This document shows, piece after piece, positions 1 to 7,892 of a stretch of 64,000 nt of DNA. The translations under genes and the position numbers were made by a program. Origin of the DNA: Aquihabitans sp. G128 (lineage in GTDB: Bacteria > Actinomycetota > Acidimicrobiia > Acidimicrobiales > Iamiaceae); the NCBI RefSeq assembly GCF_019048865.1, contig NZ_CP077604.1:992001-1056000 (forward strand), given 5' to 3'. The notes below the pieces were generated by a model. It was not told where the DNA came from, searched no databases, and saw only the letters and a program-made list of their open reading frames with translations. Each line of letters starts with the position of its first letter. Within the stretch, counting starts at the first letter, position 1.

Positions 1-654
1 GGTGGCCGGGCCCTCGCGGTCGGCCGCCAGGAGGGTGGCGTCGGCGAGGTCGTAGGCGTGGACGAACTGGTAGCGGTTGCGGCCCCCGCCCATCACGAAC
101 ACGGGGGCGCCCTCGGCCACGAACTCGAACAGGATGGCCATGATCCCCAGGCGGCCGTGCCCGAGGATGGTCCGCGGCCGGATGATGCTCACGTCGAGGC
201 CGGCGGCTGCCGCCTCGTGGCACAGGAGCTCGGCTTCGAGCTTGGCCCGGCCGTAGGCCTCGAGCGGCTTGCCGGGCGTCGCCTCAGTGACCGGGTTGGT
301 GTCGGGGATGCCGAAGATGGCGCTCGACGAGGTGTGGACCACCTTGCTGACGCCGGCGTCGCGTGCGGCGAGGAGGACGTTGGCGGCGCCGAGGACGTTG
401 ACCGACCAGAACAGCTCGTGGTCCTTGGCCAGCGGCACCTGGGCGACGTTGTTGAGGACGACGTCGACGCCCTCGAAGGCGGCGCGCACCGCGCCGCGGT
501 CGCGCACGTCGCCGCGCACCACCTCGATGTCGGTGGCGTCGGCCGGCGCCTCGAGGTCGAAGATGCGGACGTTGTCGCCGCGCGCCTTGGCCCGCTCGGC
601 GAGGAGGGCGCCGAAGTAGCCGCTGCCGCCGGCCACGAGGACCGTGCGGCTCAC
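1..654 (-). CDS. NAD-dependent epimerase/dehydratase (3' end cut by window)
   Basis: Short-chain dehydrogenase/epimerase of the extended (nucleotide-sugar epimerase) type, expected to bind NAD(P) and act on a sugar nucleotide or steroid-like substrate. The 218 visible codons begin with a Rossmann nucleotide-binding motif (VLVAGGSGYFG), followed by a TSSSAIFG segment holding the catalytic Ser and a YGRAK motif (YxxxK). The GTG start at 654 lies in a GTGA overlap with the stop of the upstream epimerase, so the two genes are translationally coupled. The frame is open to base 1; the substrate-specific C-terminus is missing. The substrate cannot be told. It is probably a partner of the neighbouring epimerase in envelope sugar metabolism (inference). 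Confidence 0.85.
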   Translation of the reverse strand, partial: MSRTVLVAGGSGYFGALLAERAKARGDNVRIFDLEAPADATDIEVVRGDVRDRGAVRAAFEGVDVVLNNVAQVPLAKDHELFWSVNVLGAANVLLAARDAGVSKVVHTSSSAIFGIPDTNPVTEATPGKPLEAYGRAKLEAELLCHEAAAAGLDVSIIRPRTILGHGRLGIMAILFEFVAEGAPVFVMGGGRNRYQFVHAYDLADATLLAADREGPAT

Positions 655-1682
655 AGCCGCGCTCCCCGGGCGAGGCAGGAGCGGATGCTGGCGCGCATGC
701 CCTCGACGAGGGCGACCTCCGGCTCGTAGCCGAGGTCCTTGCGCGCCGCCGAGATGTCGCAGGCGATGGTGTCGCGCAGCTCGCCCAGGACGTGGACGGG
801 CTGCACGTAGCGACCCGCGGCCTGCAGCAGCGTGTCGGCCTTGACGGCGACGTCGGCCAGCAGGCGCGGCACGGGCCGCAGCTTCCCCGAGACCGGCAGC
901 CCTTCGAGGGCGAGGGCTTCGCGCACCCCCTCGAAGATGCGGCGCAGCTCGTAGGGCTCGGCGTCGGCGATCCAGTAGGCGTTGCCCGGCGCCGCGTCGG
1001 CGACCTCAGCCCTGCGGCACCCCTGCACCAGGTTCCCCGTGAACACCATCGAGCGCTGCTGGCGCCCGTCGCCGATGAGCGGGAACCGACCCTTGCGGAG
1101 GGCCGAGAAGAACTGGTCCTGCCGGGCGGGCTGGTGCGGCCCGTAGAACCACGGCGGGCGCAGGACGACGGCTTCGAGGTCACCGCGGTCGTGGGCCTTG
1201 CGCACCAGCTCCTCGCCCTCGAGCTTGCTCTGCCCGTAGGAGAGGTAGGGGTTGGTGGGGCTGTCCTCGGTGAAGCGGTCGGTCGGGCGGGCGTTGGCCC
1301 CGAACGGCGAGTTGGAGGAGACGTGGACGAACCGGCCGGCGCCGGCGCGGCGGGCGCCGTCGAGCACCAGCCGGGTGCCGCCGACGTTGACGTCGAAGAA
1401 GGGCCGCGTGGTGCCGGGCGGGTGGATCACCCCGGCGGTGTGGAAGACCGTGGCCGACCCGACGCCGTCGAACAGGGCCTCGATGGCCGCCGGGTCGCGG
1501 ACGTCGCCCACCACGGGCTGGACGGCCGGCGACAGCACCTCGAGCAAGGCCCCCTCGGCGGGCTCGCGCACCAGGCAGCGGACGACGCTGCGGCCGTCGT
1601 CGACGAGGTCGCGGACCAGGTTCTGGCCCAGCCAGCCGGCCGCTCCGGTGACGACGACGTTCGGCGGCGCTGCTTCGGGCAT
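651..1682 (-). CDS. NAD-dependent epimerase/dehydratase
   Basis: Extended short-chain dehydrogenase of 343 residues. A Rossmann motif TGAAGWLG lies near the N-terminus, an HVSSNSPFG segment supplies the catalytic Ser region and YGQSK is the YxxxK motif. The family includes UDP-sugar 4-epimerases, dehydratases and 3-beta-hydroxysteroid dehydrogenase-like enzymes; which applies here is not visible. I chose the ATG at 1682 rather than the longer frame to 1724 because a TAGGTT -10 hexamer sits exactly 8 nt upstream (1691-1696), as at other starts in this window, implying a leaderless mRNA. It is first gene of a two-gene operon with the coupled epimerase below it and is divergent from the membrane protein at 1800. 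Confidence 0.85.
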   Translation of the reverse strand: MPEAAPPNVVVTGAAGWLGQNLVRDLVDDGRSVVRCLVREPAEGALLEVLSPAVQPVVGDVRDPAAIEALFDGVGSATVFHTAGVIHPPGTTRPFFDVNVGGTRLVLDGARRAGAGRFVHVSSNSPFGANARPTDRFTEDSPTNPYLSYGQSKLEGEELVRKAHDRGDLEAVVLRPPWFYGPHQPARQDQFFSALRKGRFPLIGDGRQQRSMVFTGNLVQGCRRAEVADAAPGNAYWIADAEPYELRRIFEGVREALALEGLPVSGKLRPVPRLLADVAVKADTLLQAAGRYVQPVHVLGELRDTIACDISAARKDLGYEPEVALVEGMRASIRSCLARGARL

Positions 1683-1690
1683 GGGCCACG

Positions 1691-1696
1691 AACCTA
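1691..1696 (-). promoter_or_regulatory. -10 hexamer TAGGTT, leaderless promoter
   Basis: On the minus strand the hexamer ends 8 nt before the ATG at 1682, which puts the expected transcription start at or next to the start codon. No Shine-Dalgarno is present in between. Confidence 0.55.
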
Positions 1697-1785
1697 GTCC
1701 AGGCACCCCTGACCACCCGGGCACGGGGGAGCCCGGCGAGGCGACCCGGATCGAGCCCGGGCGGGGCCGCGAGCAGGTCGACCAC

Positions 1786-1791
1786 TACGCT
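1786..1791 (+). promoter_or_regulatory. -10 hexamer TACGCT, leaderless promoter
   Basis: TACGCT lies 8 nt upstream of the ATG at 1800 with no ribosome-binding site between. It is the divergent twin of the hexamer at 1691-1696, so the 117-bp gap drives both directions. Confidence 0.55.
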
Positions 1792-1799
1792 CGCCGCCG

Positions 1800-3695
1800 A
1801 TGCTGCCGCCGGCCGATCCGTCCCCCGCCGACGACGCCGGCACCCCACCGAGGTGGGCGCGCTGGTGGCCGCTGCTGGTGGTCGTCGCCGGCCTGCCGCT
1901 GGTGGTGCTGGTGGTCGCGCTGGCCCAGCGCACCTGGTACCCCACCGGTGACCTCGCCCAGGCGGAGCTGCGCATGCGCTCGCTCCCGTCGCACCCGCCC
2001 CTCGTGGGCGCGGCGGGCCGCATCACCGACGCTGCCGGCCGCCAGGGCAACCACCCCGGCCCCCTCATGTTCTGGGTCACGTGGCCGCTCTACGCCCTGC
2101 TCGGGCGCTCGTCCTGGGCGTTCGAGGCAGCCACCACGCTGGTCAACCTGGCCTGGCTCGCCACCTCGGTGTGGCTGGTGCGCAAGGCCGCGGGTGTGGC
2201 CGTCGCCGCCGGCTACGTGGCCGTGGCCCTGGTGCTGGTCGGTGGCTTCGGCCTCGACGGCCTCTCGCAGCCGTGGAACCCCTGGGTGGCGCTGCTGCCC
2301 TTCACCGTGCTGCTCGTGACCACCTGGAACGCCCTCGACGGCTGGCGCTGGGCCCCGGTGGTCGCCGTGGCGAGCGGGTCCTACGCGATCCAGGGCCACG
2401 TGGGCTACGCCCCGGTGGCCGCCCCCCTCGTGCTGGCCTCGGTGGTGGCCCCCATCTGGCTGGCGCGGCGCCGAGCCCGGCGGCCCGAGCCGGGGACCTC
2501 GGGCGACGACGGCCAGGTCACGGTCCGCCTGCGCTACCGCGAGGCGCCGTCCTGGGTGCTGCCCACGGCGAGCGCCCTCCTCCTGGGCGTGACCGCCTGG
2601 AGCGGCCCGATCGTCGACGCCGTGCGCAACGACCCCAGCAACGCGCAGAAGCTGGCGTCGAACTTCGGCTCCCCGTCGGAGGACCCGGTCGGCGTGGTCG
2701 AGGGCGCCAAGCTGCTCCTGCGGACGGCGGCACCCCTCGGGGCCTGGGTGACGGGCGGGCTCGACCTCCACGCGTCGATCGTGCCGGGCCTGGCCCTGCT
2801 CCTCGCCTGGGCCGCCGTCGCGGCGGTGGTCGCCCGCCGCGGGGACCAACCGGCGCTGGTCCGGCTCGACCTGGTGCTGGCCGCCTCGCTGGCCTTCGGG
2901 CTCTTCGCCACCAGCCGCATCTTCGGCGCCGCCTACCTCTACGTCTTCCGGTGGGCCGTGGTCCTCGCTGGCCTGGTGGTGTTCACGCTGCTGTGGGGTG
3001 TGGCCACCTTGCTCCCCCGGCCCGCGCCGGGGCTGACCCGCCGGCTCGGCGCCGCCGCGGTCGCCCTGCTGGTCCTGGGCAGCGTCGCCACGGCGGTCCG
3101 GGTCTCGCGCCAGGAGATCCCCTACGACTACTCCTGGAAGGCCGAGGAGGTGCTGGCGCCCCGGACGGCCGCCGCGCTCCAGCCTGGCACCCGCTACCTC
3201 GTCGACTGGGAGGACCCCGTCTACCTCGGCGGCGTGGGCTTCGGGCTGCTGCTCGACCTGGAGCGGCGCGGGTTCGACGTGGGGAGCCCGGCGCCCACCG
3301 CCACGGCCGTGGAGCCTCGCCGCGTGCGGTGCCCCGGCGGCTACGACGCCGTGCTCACGGCGGTCACCGGCCCGCTCGCCATCGCGGCGTGGAAGGCCAA
3401 GCCCGACGCCCGCGTGCTGGCCGAGAGCGGTCCGTCGGACCCCGGGTTCGACTACCAGGCCACCTTCGACGAGCTGCAGCGGACGCTGGCGGCCGAGGGC
3501 ACCGACCTCGACCCGGCCCAGCTCGAGCGGTCGCTCACGCTGGTGGTGCTGAGCCCGGCGGCGCCGGCAGCTGCGCACCGCCTGGCCAGCCGCCTGGTCA
3601 GCGAGGGCGTCCCGACCGCGGTGTTCCTGCAGGACCCGGCGCCCGTGGCGGGCCCGGTGGCCCACACCGTCGCCAACGAGCCGTGCTGGAAGTAG
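1800..3695 (+). CDS. polytopic membrane protein, GT-C-like
   Basis: Integral membrane protein of 631 residues. The first hydrophobic segment is at about residues 21-42 and roughly ten more follow to about residue 430; the last 180 residues are mostly soluble and presumably extracytoplasmic. After the first helix a loop carries GDLAQAE and a GNHPGPLMFW motif, an arrangement seen in actinobacterial membrane proteins related to GT-C glycosyltransferases, whose catalytic Asp lies in the first outer loop. No specific donor or acceptor can be assigned. Neighbouring glycosyltransferases suggest a role in envelope glycan assembly (inference). It ends 9 bp from the convergent membrane gene. Confidence 0.75.
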   Translation: MLPPADPSPADDAGTPPRWARWWPLLVVVAGLPLVVLVVALAQRTWYPTGDLAQAELRMRSLPSHPPLVGAAGRITDAAGRQGNHPGPLMFWVTWPLYALLGRSSWAFEAATTLVNLAWLATSVWLVRKAAGVAVAAGYVAVALVLVGGFGLDGLSQPWNPWVALLPFTVLLVTTWNALDGWRWAPVVAVASGSYAIQGHVGYAPVAAPLVLASVVAPIWLARRRARRPEPGTSGDDGQVTVRLRYREAPSWVLPTASALLLGVTAWSGPIVDAVRNDPSNAQKLASNFGSPSEDPVGVVEGAKLLLRTAAPLGAWVTGGLDLHASIVPGLALLLAWAAVAAVVARRGDQPALVRLDLVLAASLAFGLFATSRIFGAAYLYVFRWAVVLAGLVVFTLLWGVATLLPRPAPGLTRRLGAAAVALLVLGSVATAVRVSRQEIPYDYSWKAEEVLAPRTAAALQPGTRYLVDWEDPVYLGGVGFGLLLDLERRGFDVGSPAPTATAVEPRRVRCPGGYDAVLTAVTGPLAIAAWKAKPDARVLAESGPSDPGFDYQATFDELQRTLAAEGTDLDPAQLERSLTLVVLSPAAPAAAHRLASRLVSEGVPTAVFLQDPAPVAGPVAHTVANEPCWK

Positions 3696-3704
3696 TCCCC
3701 GGCC

Positions 3705-5057
3705 TCAGGTCCGCGCGGTGGCGAAGCGGCGCACCGCGTCGGTGACCGCCAGGGCGGCGACCACCACCACCACCGGGTCGGCCACGGCGCGGAAGCGCAG
3801 GTTGCCGTAGGTGGCCACCACCGTGGCCAGCACGGCCACCAGCGGGACGACCAGCACCCACCGCGGGCCGTCGCCGCGCCGACGCCACGGCACGACGGCG
3901 CCGGCCAGGGCCACCAGCGCGAGCAGCTGGAACAGGCGGGTGCCGTTGCGGTCCCACCGGGCGGTGCGGCCCTCGAAGCGGGCGAAGTTCACCTGCTGGT
4001 CGAAGCGGTAGAGGCCGACGGTGCGTCCGATGCGGGCGAGGGCGACGCCCGGCAGCTCGCCGGCGTGGTCCCGGGCGTAGCGCAGGCCGGCGCTGCGCAG
4101 CGCGGCGGCCGACTGCGCCTCGTCCTGGCCGTGGGTCACGTCGAAGCCGGTGAAGCAGCGGCCGTCGGGGTCGACCTCCAGCCCGCCGTCGGTGGCGACG
4201 TTCGTGACCCAGAGGCCGCGGAACTCGCCGTGGTAGGCCCGGTCGCAGTTGGCGCCGCGCGCCACCGAGCCCAGGTTGTTCGACACCGGCACGAACCGGC
4301 CGAAGGCCACGGCGTTGCGGATGGTCCACGGTGCAAGCACCGCGGCCATGGCGCCCAGCCCCAGGGCCAGCGCGGCGAGCCGGCGGCGGTGGTCGCCAGG
4401 GAGCCGCCACGCCAGGGGCAGCACGAGCAGCGGGCCCACGAGGAGGAGCTCGGCGCGGACCAGGCCGCCGAGCCCGGCCAGGGCGCCGAGGGCCACCCAC
4501 CGCCACCGGCTGGGCCGCTGGTGGACCGCGAGGGCGGCGACCACGACCGCCATCCCGAGGAAGGCGGCGAGCGGTTCGGCGAGCGGCGAGGTGTCGGTGG
4601 ACCACAGCGACGGGTGGGCCGCCGCCAGCGCGGCGGCGAGCAGCGCGGCGTGGCGACCGCCGAGGCGGAAGCCGGCGACGCCGACGAGGCCGACGGTGAG
4701 GCTGCCCACCAGGCACAGCACCGCCCGCTGCCCGGCCTCGGACGAGACCCCGACGAGGTCGGCGGCGGCCAGGAGGGCGGGGAACCCGGGTGGGTACTCC
4801 GCCGAGGCCACCGACCGGCCGTCGCGCTGCAGGTCGAACGGCCGGACGTAGCCCTTGCCGTCGGCCAGGTTCGACGCGAGCAACCGATAGGCAGCGGCGT
4901 CGCTGACCGCCGGCGCGGGCGGGATCGGCGACGAGGTGTTGCGCAGCAGGTCGACGCGGACGACAAACGCCACCGCGACCAGCAGCCCCAGCAGGACCAG
5001 GGTCCGCCGGTCCGGGAGGAACCGGCCCTCGGCCGCTCCCCCGGGCGTCTCGGTCAC
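3705..5057 (-). CDS. ArnT/GT39-like membrane glycosyltransferase
   Basis: Polytopic membrane protein of 450 residues resembling the ArnT/protein-mannosyltransferase superfamily (GT-C), which moves sugars from polyprenyl phosphate to outer acceptors. A first helix near residues 15-33 is followed by an outer loop with acidic residues (VSDAAAYRLLASNLADGKGY) and EYPPGFPALL, typical of this superfamily. About nine further hydrophobic stretches follow. The GTG start at 5057 overlaps the stop of the GT2 gene (GTGA), indicating coupling: the GT2 enzyme could supply the polyprenyl-phosphate sugar that this protein uses. Substrate unknown. Confidence 0.8.
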   Translation of the reverse strand: MTETPGGAAEGRFLPDRRTLVLLGLLVAVAFVVRVDLLRNTSSPIPPAPAVSDAAAYRLLASNLADGKGYVRPFDLQRDGRSVASAEYPPGFPALLAAADLVGVSSEAGQRAVLCLVGSLTVGLVGVAGFRLGGRHAALLAAALAAAHPSLWSTDTSPLAEPLAAFLGMAVVVAALAVHQRPSRWRWVALGALAGLGGLVRAELLLVGPLLVLPLAWRLPGDHRRRLAALALGLGAMAAVLAPWTIRNAVAFGRFVPVSNNLGSVARGANCDRAYHGEFRGLWVTNVATDGGLEVDPDGRCFTGFDVTHGQDEAQSAAALRSAGLRYARDHAGELPGVALARIGRTVGLYRFDQQVNFARFEGRTARWDRNGTRLFQLLALVALAGAVVPWRRRGDGPRWVLVVPLVAVLATVVATYGNLRFRAVADPVVVVVAALAVTDAVRRFATART

Positions 5058-5746
5058 TTCCCCCGCAGCCGGATCCGGGCCAGGATCCACAACGCCGCCA
5101 CGCCGTCGGTCCACTGGATCTTCTTGCCCTCTTCCCGGCCGCGGGCGCGGTAGGAGATCGGCACCTCGAAGATGCGCTCGGACATGGCCAGCAGCTTGCC
5201 GGTGAGCTCGGCCTCGATCCCGAAGCCGTTCGACTGGAGGTCCACGCGGCGCCAGGTGGTGGTGGGCGCCACCTTGAGGCAGGTCTCGATGTCGGTGAGC
5301 CAGGCGTCGAACAGGAACGACGCCCACAGCGCCAGCATCTTGTTCCCCAGGACGAACCAGAAGGAGTAGGCGGCGTGGCCGCCGTAGGACCGAGCGCCGT
5401 AGACGACGTTGGCGTCGCCGTCGAGGATCGGCTGCAGCAGGGCCGGGAAGTCGGCGGGGTCGTACTCGAGGTCGGCGTCGAGGACGGTGAGCAGCTCGCC
5501 GGTGGCCTCCTCGATGCCCCGCCGCAGCGCCTTGCCCTTGCCCTGGTTGGGGTCCTGCGTGATGAGCCGGACCTGGCCGGCCTCCACCAGGTCGGCGATG
5601 GTCTCGGTGCACCGGTCGGTGGAGCCGTCGTCGACGACCAGGACCTCGGTGGGGATGGGCATGGTGACCGCGAGCAGCCGATCGAGGGCGGTGCGGAGCG
5701 TCTCGCGCTCGTTGTACACCGGCATGACGATGGTCAGGGACGACAT
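5054..5746 (-). CDS. GT2 family, polyprenyl-phosphate sugar synthase-like
   Basis: Cytoplasmic-side glycosyltransferase family 2 enzyme of 230 residues, matching the length of dolichol-phosphate-mannose synthase-like proteins without C-terminal membrane segments. The GT-A fold is shown by VMPVYNE at the N-terminus, VVDDGSTD for nucleotide-sugar binding and LDADLEYDP carrying the DxD metal site. It would transfer a sugar from a nucleotide donor to polyprenyl phosphate. It is followed directly by a GT-C enzyme with a 4-bp overlap, a sensible donor-maker/donor-user pair. A purine-rich AGGAAAGCAAGG leader precedes the ATG. Confidence 0.88.
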   Translation of the reverse strand: MSSLTIVMPVYNERETLRTALDRLLAVTMPIPTEVLVVDDGSTDRCTETIADLVEAGQVRLITQDPNQGKGKALRRGIEEATGELLTVLDADLEYDPADFPALLQPILDGDANVVYGARSYGGHAAYSFWFVLGNKMLALWASFLFDAWLTDIETCLKVAPTTTWRRVDLQSNGFGIEAELTGKLLAMSERIFEVPISYRARGREEGKKIQWTDGVAALWILARIRLRGK

Positions 5747-5789
5747 GGAGCCTTGCTTTCCTGCGGGGAGCGGGACGACGGGGACGACC

Positions 5790-6545
5790 TCAGTGCGGCC
5801 AGGTCTCGGGATCGTGGCCGAACACCCGGGTGACCTGGCCCAGCTTGGCCAGGATCAGGGCCTTGATGACGACGTTGCGGACGAACCACGGCAGGTTGGC
5901 GGCCTGCCGGGCCGCGTTGCGGGCCCGCTCGCCGGTGCCCAGAGGCTCCTTGCGGTAGTGCGTCATGGACTCCGAGCGGCCCAGGTACCGGAAGTCGGAA
6001 CCGAAGAACAGCGAGGCCACGAGGGCGCCGGTGACGCCGATCGACGAGAAGCAGTCGTGGATCAGGAGGTCCCCGCCGGGCTCGATCTTGGCGCTCCAGC
6101 GCTTGATGTCGTCGAGGGCGGGACCGAACCGGTGGGCGCCGTCGATGTAGAGCAGGTCGATGGCGCCGGGCACGTCGGCCAGCGCCTCGCCGGAGAACTT
6201 GCGGACGTGGCGGACCCGGTCGGCCACGCCGGCGGCGGACAGGTTGGCGTTGAACACCTCGAAGTCGTCGGCCGCCGCCTCGGCGAAGCCGTCGATCTCC
6301 TGGGGGCCCCGGTCGTTGCCGGCGTGGGGGTCGATGGCCACCAGCTCGACGCCCTCGGCGGCCGCCGAGGCGAGCACGATCATGGACCGGCCACGGAAGG
6401 AGCCGATCTCGACGATGCGGCCGCCGGTGCGCACGGCGCGAGAGCACGTCCACAGCCGCCGGGCCTGGCCCGGCGTCATCCAGCCCTCCACCCCGGCGAC
6501 GGCCTGGGTGACCTCCTCGAAGGTGCTGGCGGTGGGTGTGGACAT
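5790..6545 (-). CDS. class I SAM-dependent methyltransferase
   Basis: Methyltransferase of 251 residues in the Methyltransf_24-type group. Motif I (IVEIGSFRGRS) binds S-adenosylmethionine, an acidic AIDPHAGND follows strand 2, and LLYIDGAHRFG is the characteristic DGAH element of this subgroup, often a metal site. The ATG at 6545 is chosen over longer readings because GGAGG lies about 8 nt upstream and upstream sequence in frame lacks family similarity. It lies 43 bp before the GT2 gene on the same strand and probably shares its transcript. The substrate is likely a glycan or glycolipid, by context only. Confidence 0.82.
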   Translation of the reverse strand: MSTPTASTFEEVTQAVAGVEGWMTPGQARRLWTCSRAVRTGGRIVEIGSFRGRSMIVLASAAAEGVELVAIDPHAGNDRGPQEIDGFAEAAADDFEVFNANLSAAGVADRVRHVRKFSGEALADVPGAIDLLYIDGAHRFGPALDDIKRWSAKIEPGGDLLIHDCFSSIGVTGALVASLFFGSDFRYLGRSESMTHYRKEPLGTGERARNAARQAANLPWFVRNVVIKALILAKLGQVTRVFGHDPETWPH

Positions 6546-6704
6546 GCGCGGCGCCTCCGGCGGTGTTCGGGGAGTCGATGCCCTCGGTGTGTGGCAGGCC
6601 CGCACTAGGGTGCTTCGGAGCCTGCCGGGCGGGTCGTCGACCGGTTGCGCAGCGTACTGCACCGGCACCCGTGCCCCAGCGATCCACCGACGTCGAAACG
6701 ACCC

Positions 6705-7892
6705 GTGACCGACTCCTCCGACCACCTCCAGAAGCTGGGAGACATCGCCGCCCGAGCGGGCCTGCGGCGGATCCACATGCTGGCCTGGCGCGACCTCGAC
6801 GACGTCGAGGCCGGCGGGTCCGAGGTCCACGCGCCGGAGGTCGCCCGGCTGTGGGCCGAAGCCGGCATCGAGGTCGTGATCCGCACCTCGTTCGCCCAGG
6901 GCCACCCCAGCCACGCCCACCGCGACGGCTACCAGGTGGTCCGCAAGGCCGGCCGCTACCTCGTGTTCCCCCGGGCGGCCGCCAGCGAGGCCACCCGGCG
7001 CTACGGCGAGCGCGACGCGCTCGTGGAGATCTGGAACGGCATGCCGTTCTTCTCGCCGCTGTGGGCCCGCGGCCCGCGTGTCGTGTTCCTGCACCACGTC
7101 CACGCCGACATGTGGAAGATGGTGCTGCCGCCGAACCTTGCGAAGCTGGGCGACACGCTGGAGAGCCGGGTGGCCCCCAAGCTGTACCGCCGGTCGCGCA
7201 TGATCACCCTGTCGCCGTCGTCCAAGCGGGAGATGCTCGACATCGGGTTCCGCGACGACCTCGTCGACGTCGTGCCCCCCGGGGTCGACCCCCGCTTCTC
7301 CCCCGGCGGCGAGCTCTCGCCCACCCCCTTGGTGGTGGGCGTCGGGCGCCTGGTGCCGGTCAAGCGCTTCGACCGCCTCATCCGCGCCGTGGTGGCCGCC
7401 CGGCAGCACGCCCCCGAGCTCGAGCTGGTGCTGGTGGGCACCGGTCCCGACCGCACCGACCTCGAGTCCCTCGTGCACCAGCTCGGCGTCCAGGACCACG
7501 TCCACTTCGCCGGCCGCATCTCCGACGACGAGCTGGTGGCCACCTACCGGCGGGCGTGGGCCGTCGCCTCGTCCTCGGTGCGCGAGGGCTGGGGCATGAC
7601 GCTCACCGAGGCGGCAGCCTGCGGCACGCCCGCGGTGGCCACCCGCATCCCCGGCCACGTCGACGCCATCGCCGAGGGGCAGAGCGGCCTGCTGGCCGAC
7701 GACGACGCCGAGCTGGCCCGCCACCTGGCCGCCGTCGCCACCGACCACGCGCTGCGGGACCGCCTCCGCGCCGGCGCCCTCGTCCACGCCTCGCAGTTCA
7801 CGTGGACCAACACCGCCACGCAGATCCTGGAGGCCCTCGCGGACGAAGCGCTGGGCCGCCGCCACCGCCCCGGCGCCGGCTCGCGAGCTTGA
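6705..7892 (+). CDS. glycosyltransferase family 4
   Basis: GT-B fold retaining glycosyltransferase of about 395 residues. The N-terminal half contains LAWRDLDDVEAGGSEVHAPE, an acceptor-binding glycine-rich loop; the C-terminal half has VGVGRLVPVKRFDRLIRA (donor-site Lys region) and SVREGWGMTLTEAAACGTP, the E-x7-E-like donor-binding motif of GT4. I prefer the GTG at 6705 over the TTG at 6645 because similarity begins after it; no clear Shine-Dalgarno is visible for either. The stop overlaps the TTG start of the AftD-like gene (TTGA), so both are probably co-translated and work on the same glycan. Confidence 0.85.
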   Translation: MTDSSDHLQKLGDIAARAGLRRIHMLAWRDLDDVEAGGSEVHAPEVARLWAEAGIEVVIRTSFAQGHPSHAHRDGYQVVRKAGRYLVFPRAAASEATRRYGERDALVEIWNGMPFFSPLWARGPRVVFLHHVHADMWKMVLPPNLAKLGDTLESRVAPKLYRRSRMITLSPSSKREMLDIGFRDDLVDVVPPGVDPRFSPGGELSPTPLVVGVGRLVPVKRFDRLIRAVVAARQHAPELELVLVGTGPDRTDLESLVHQLGVQDHVHFAGRISDDELVATYRRAWAVASSSVREGWGMTLTEAAACGTPAVATRIPGHVDAIAEGQSGLLADDDAELARHLAAVATDHALRDRLRAGALVHASQFTWTNTATQILEALADEALGRRHRPGAGSRA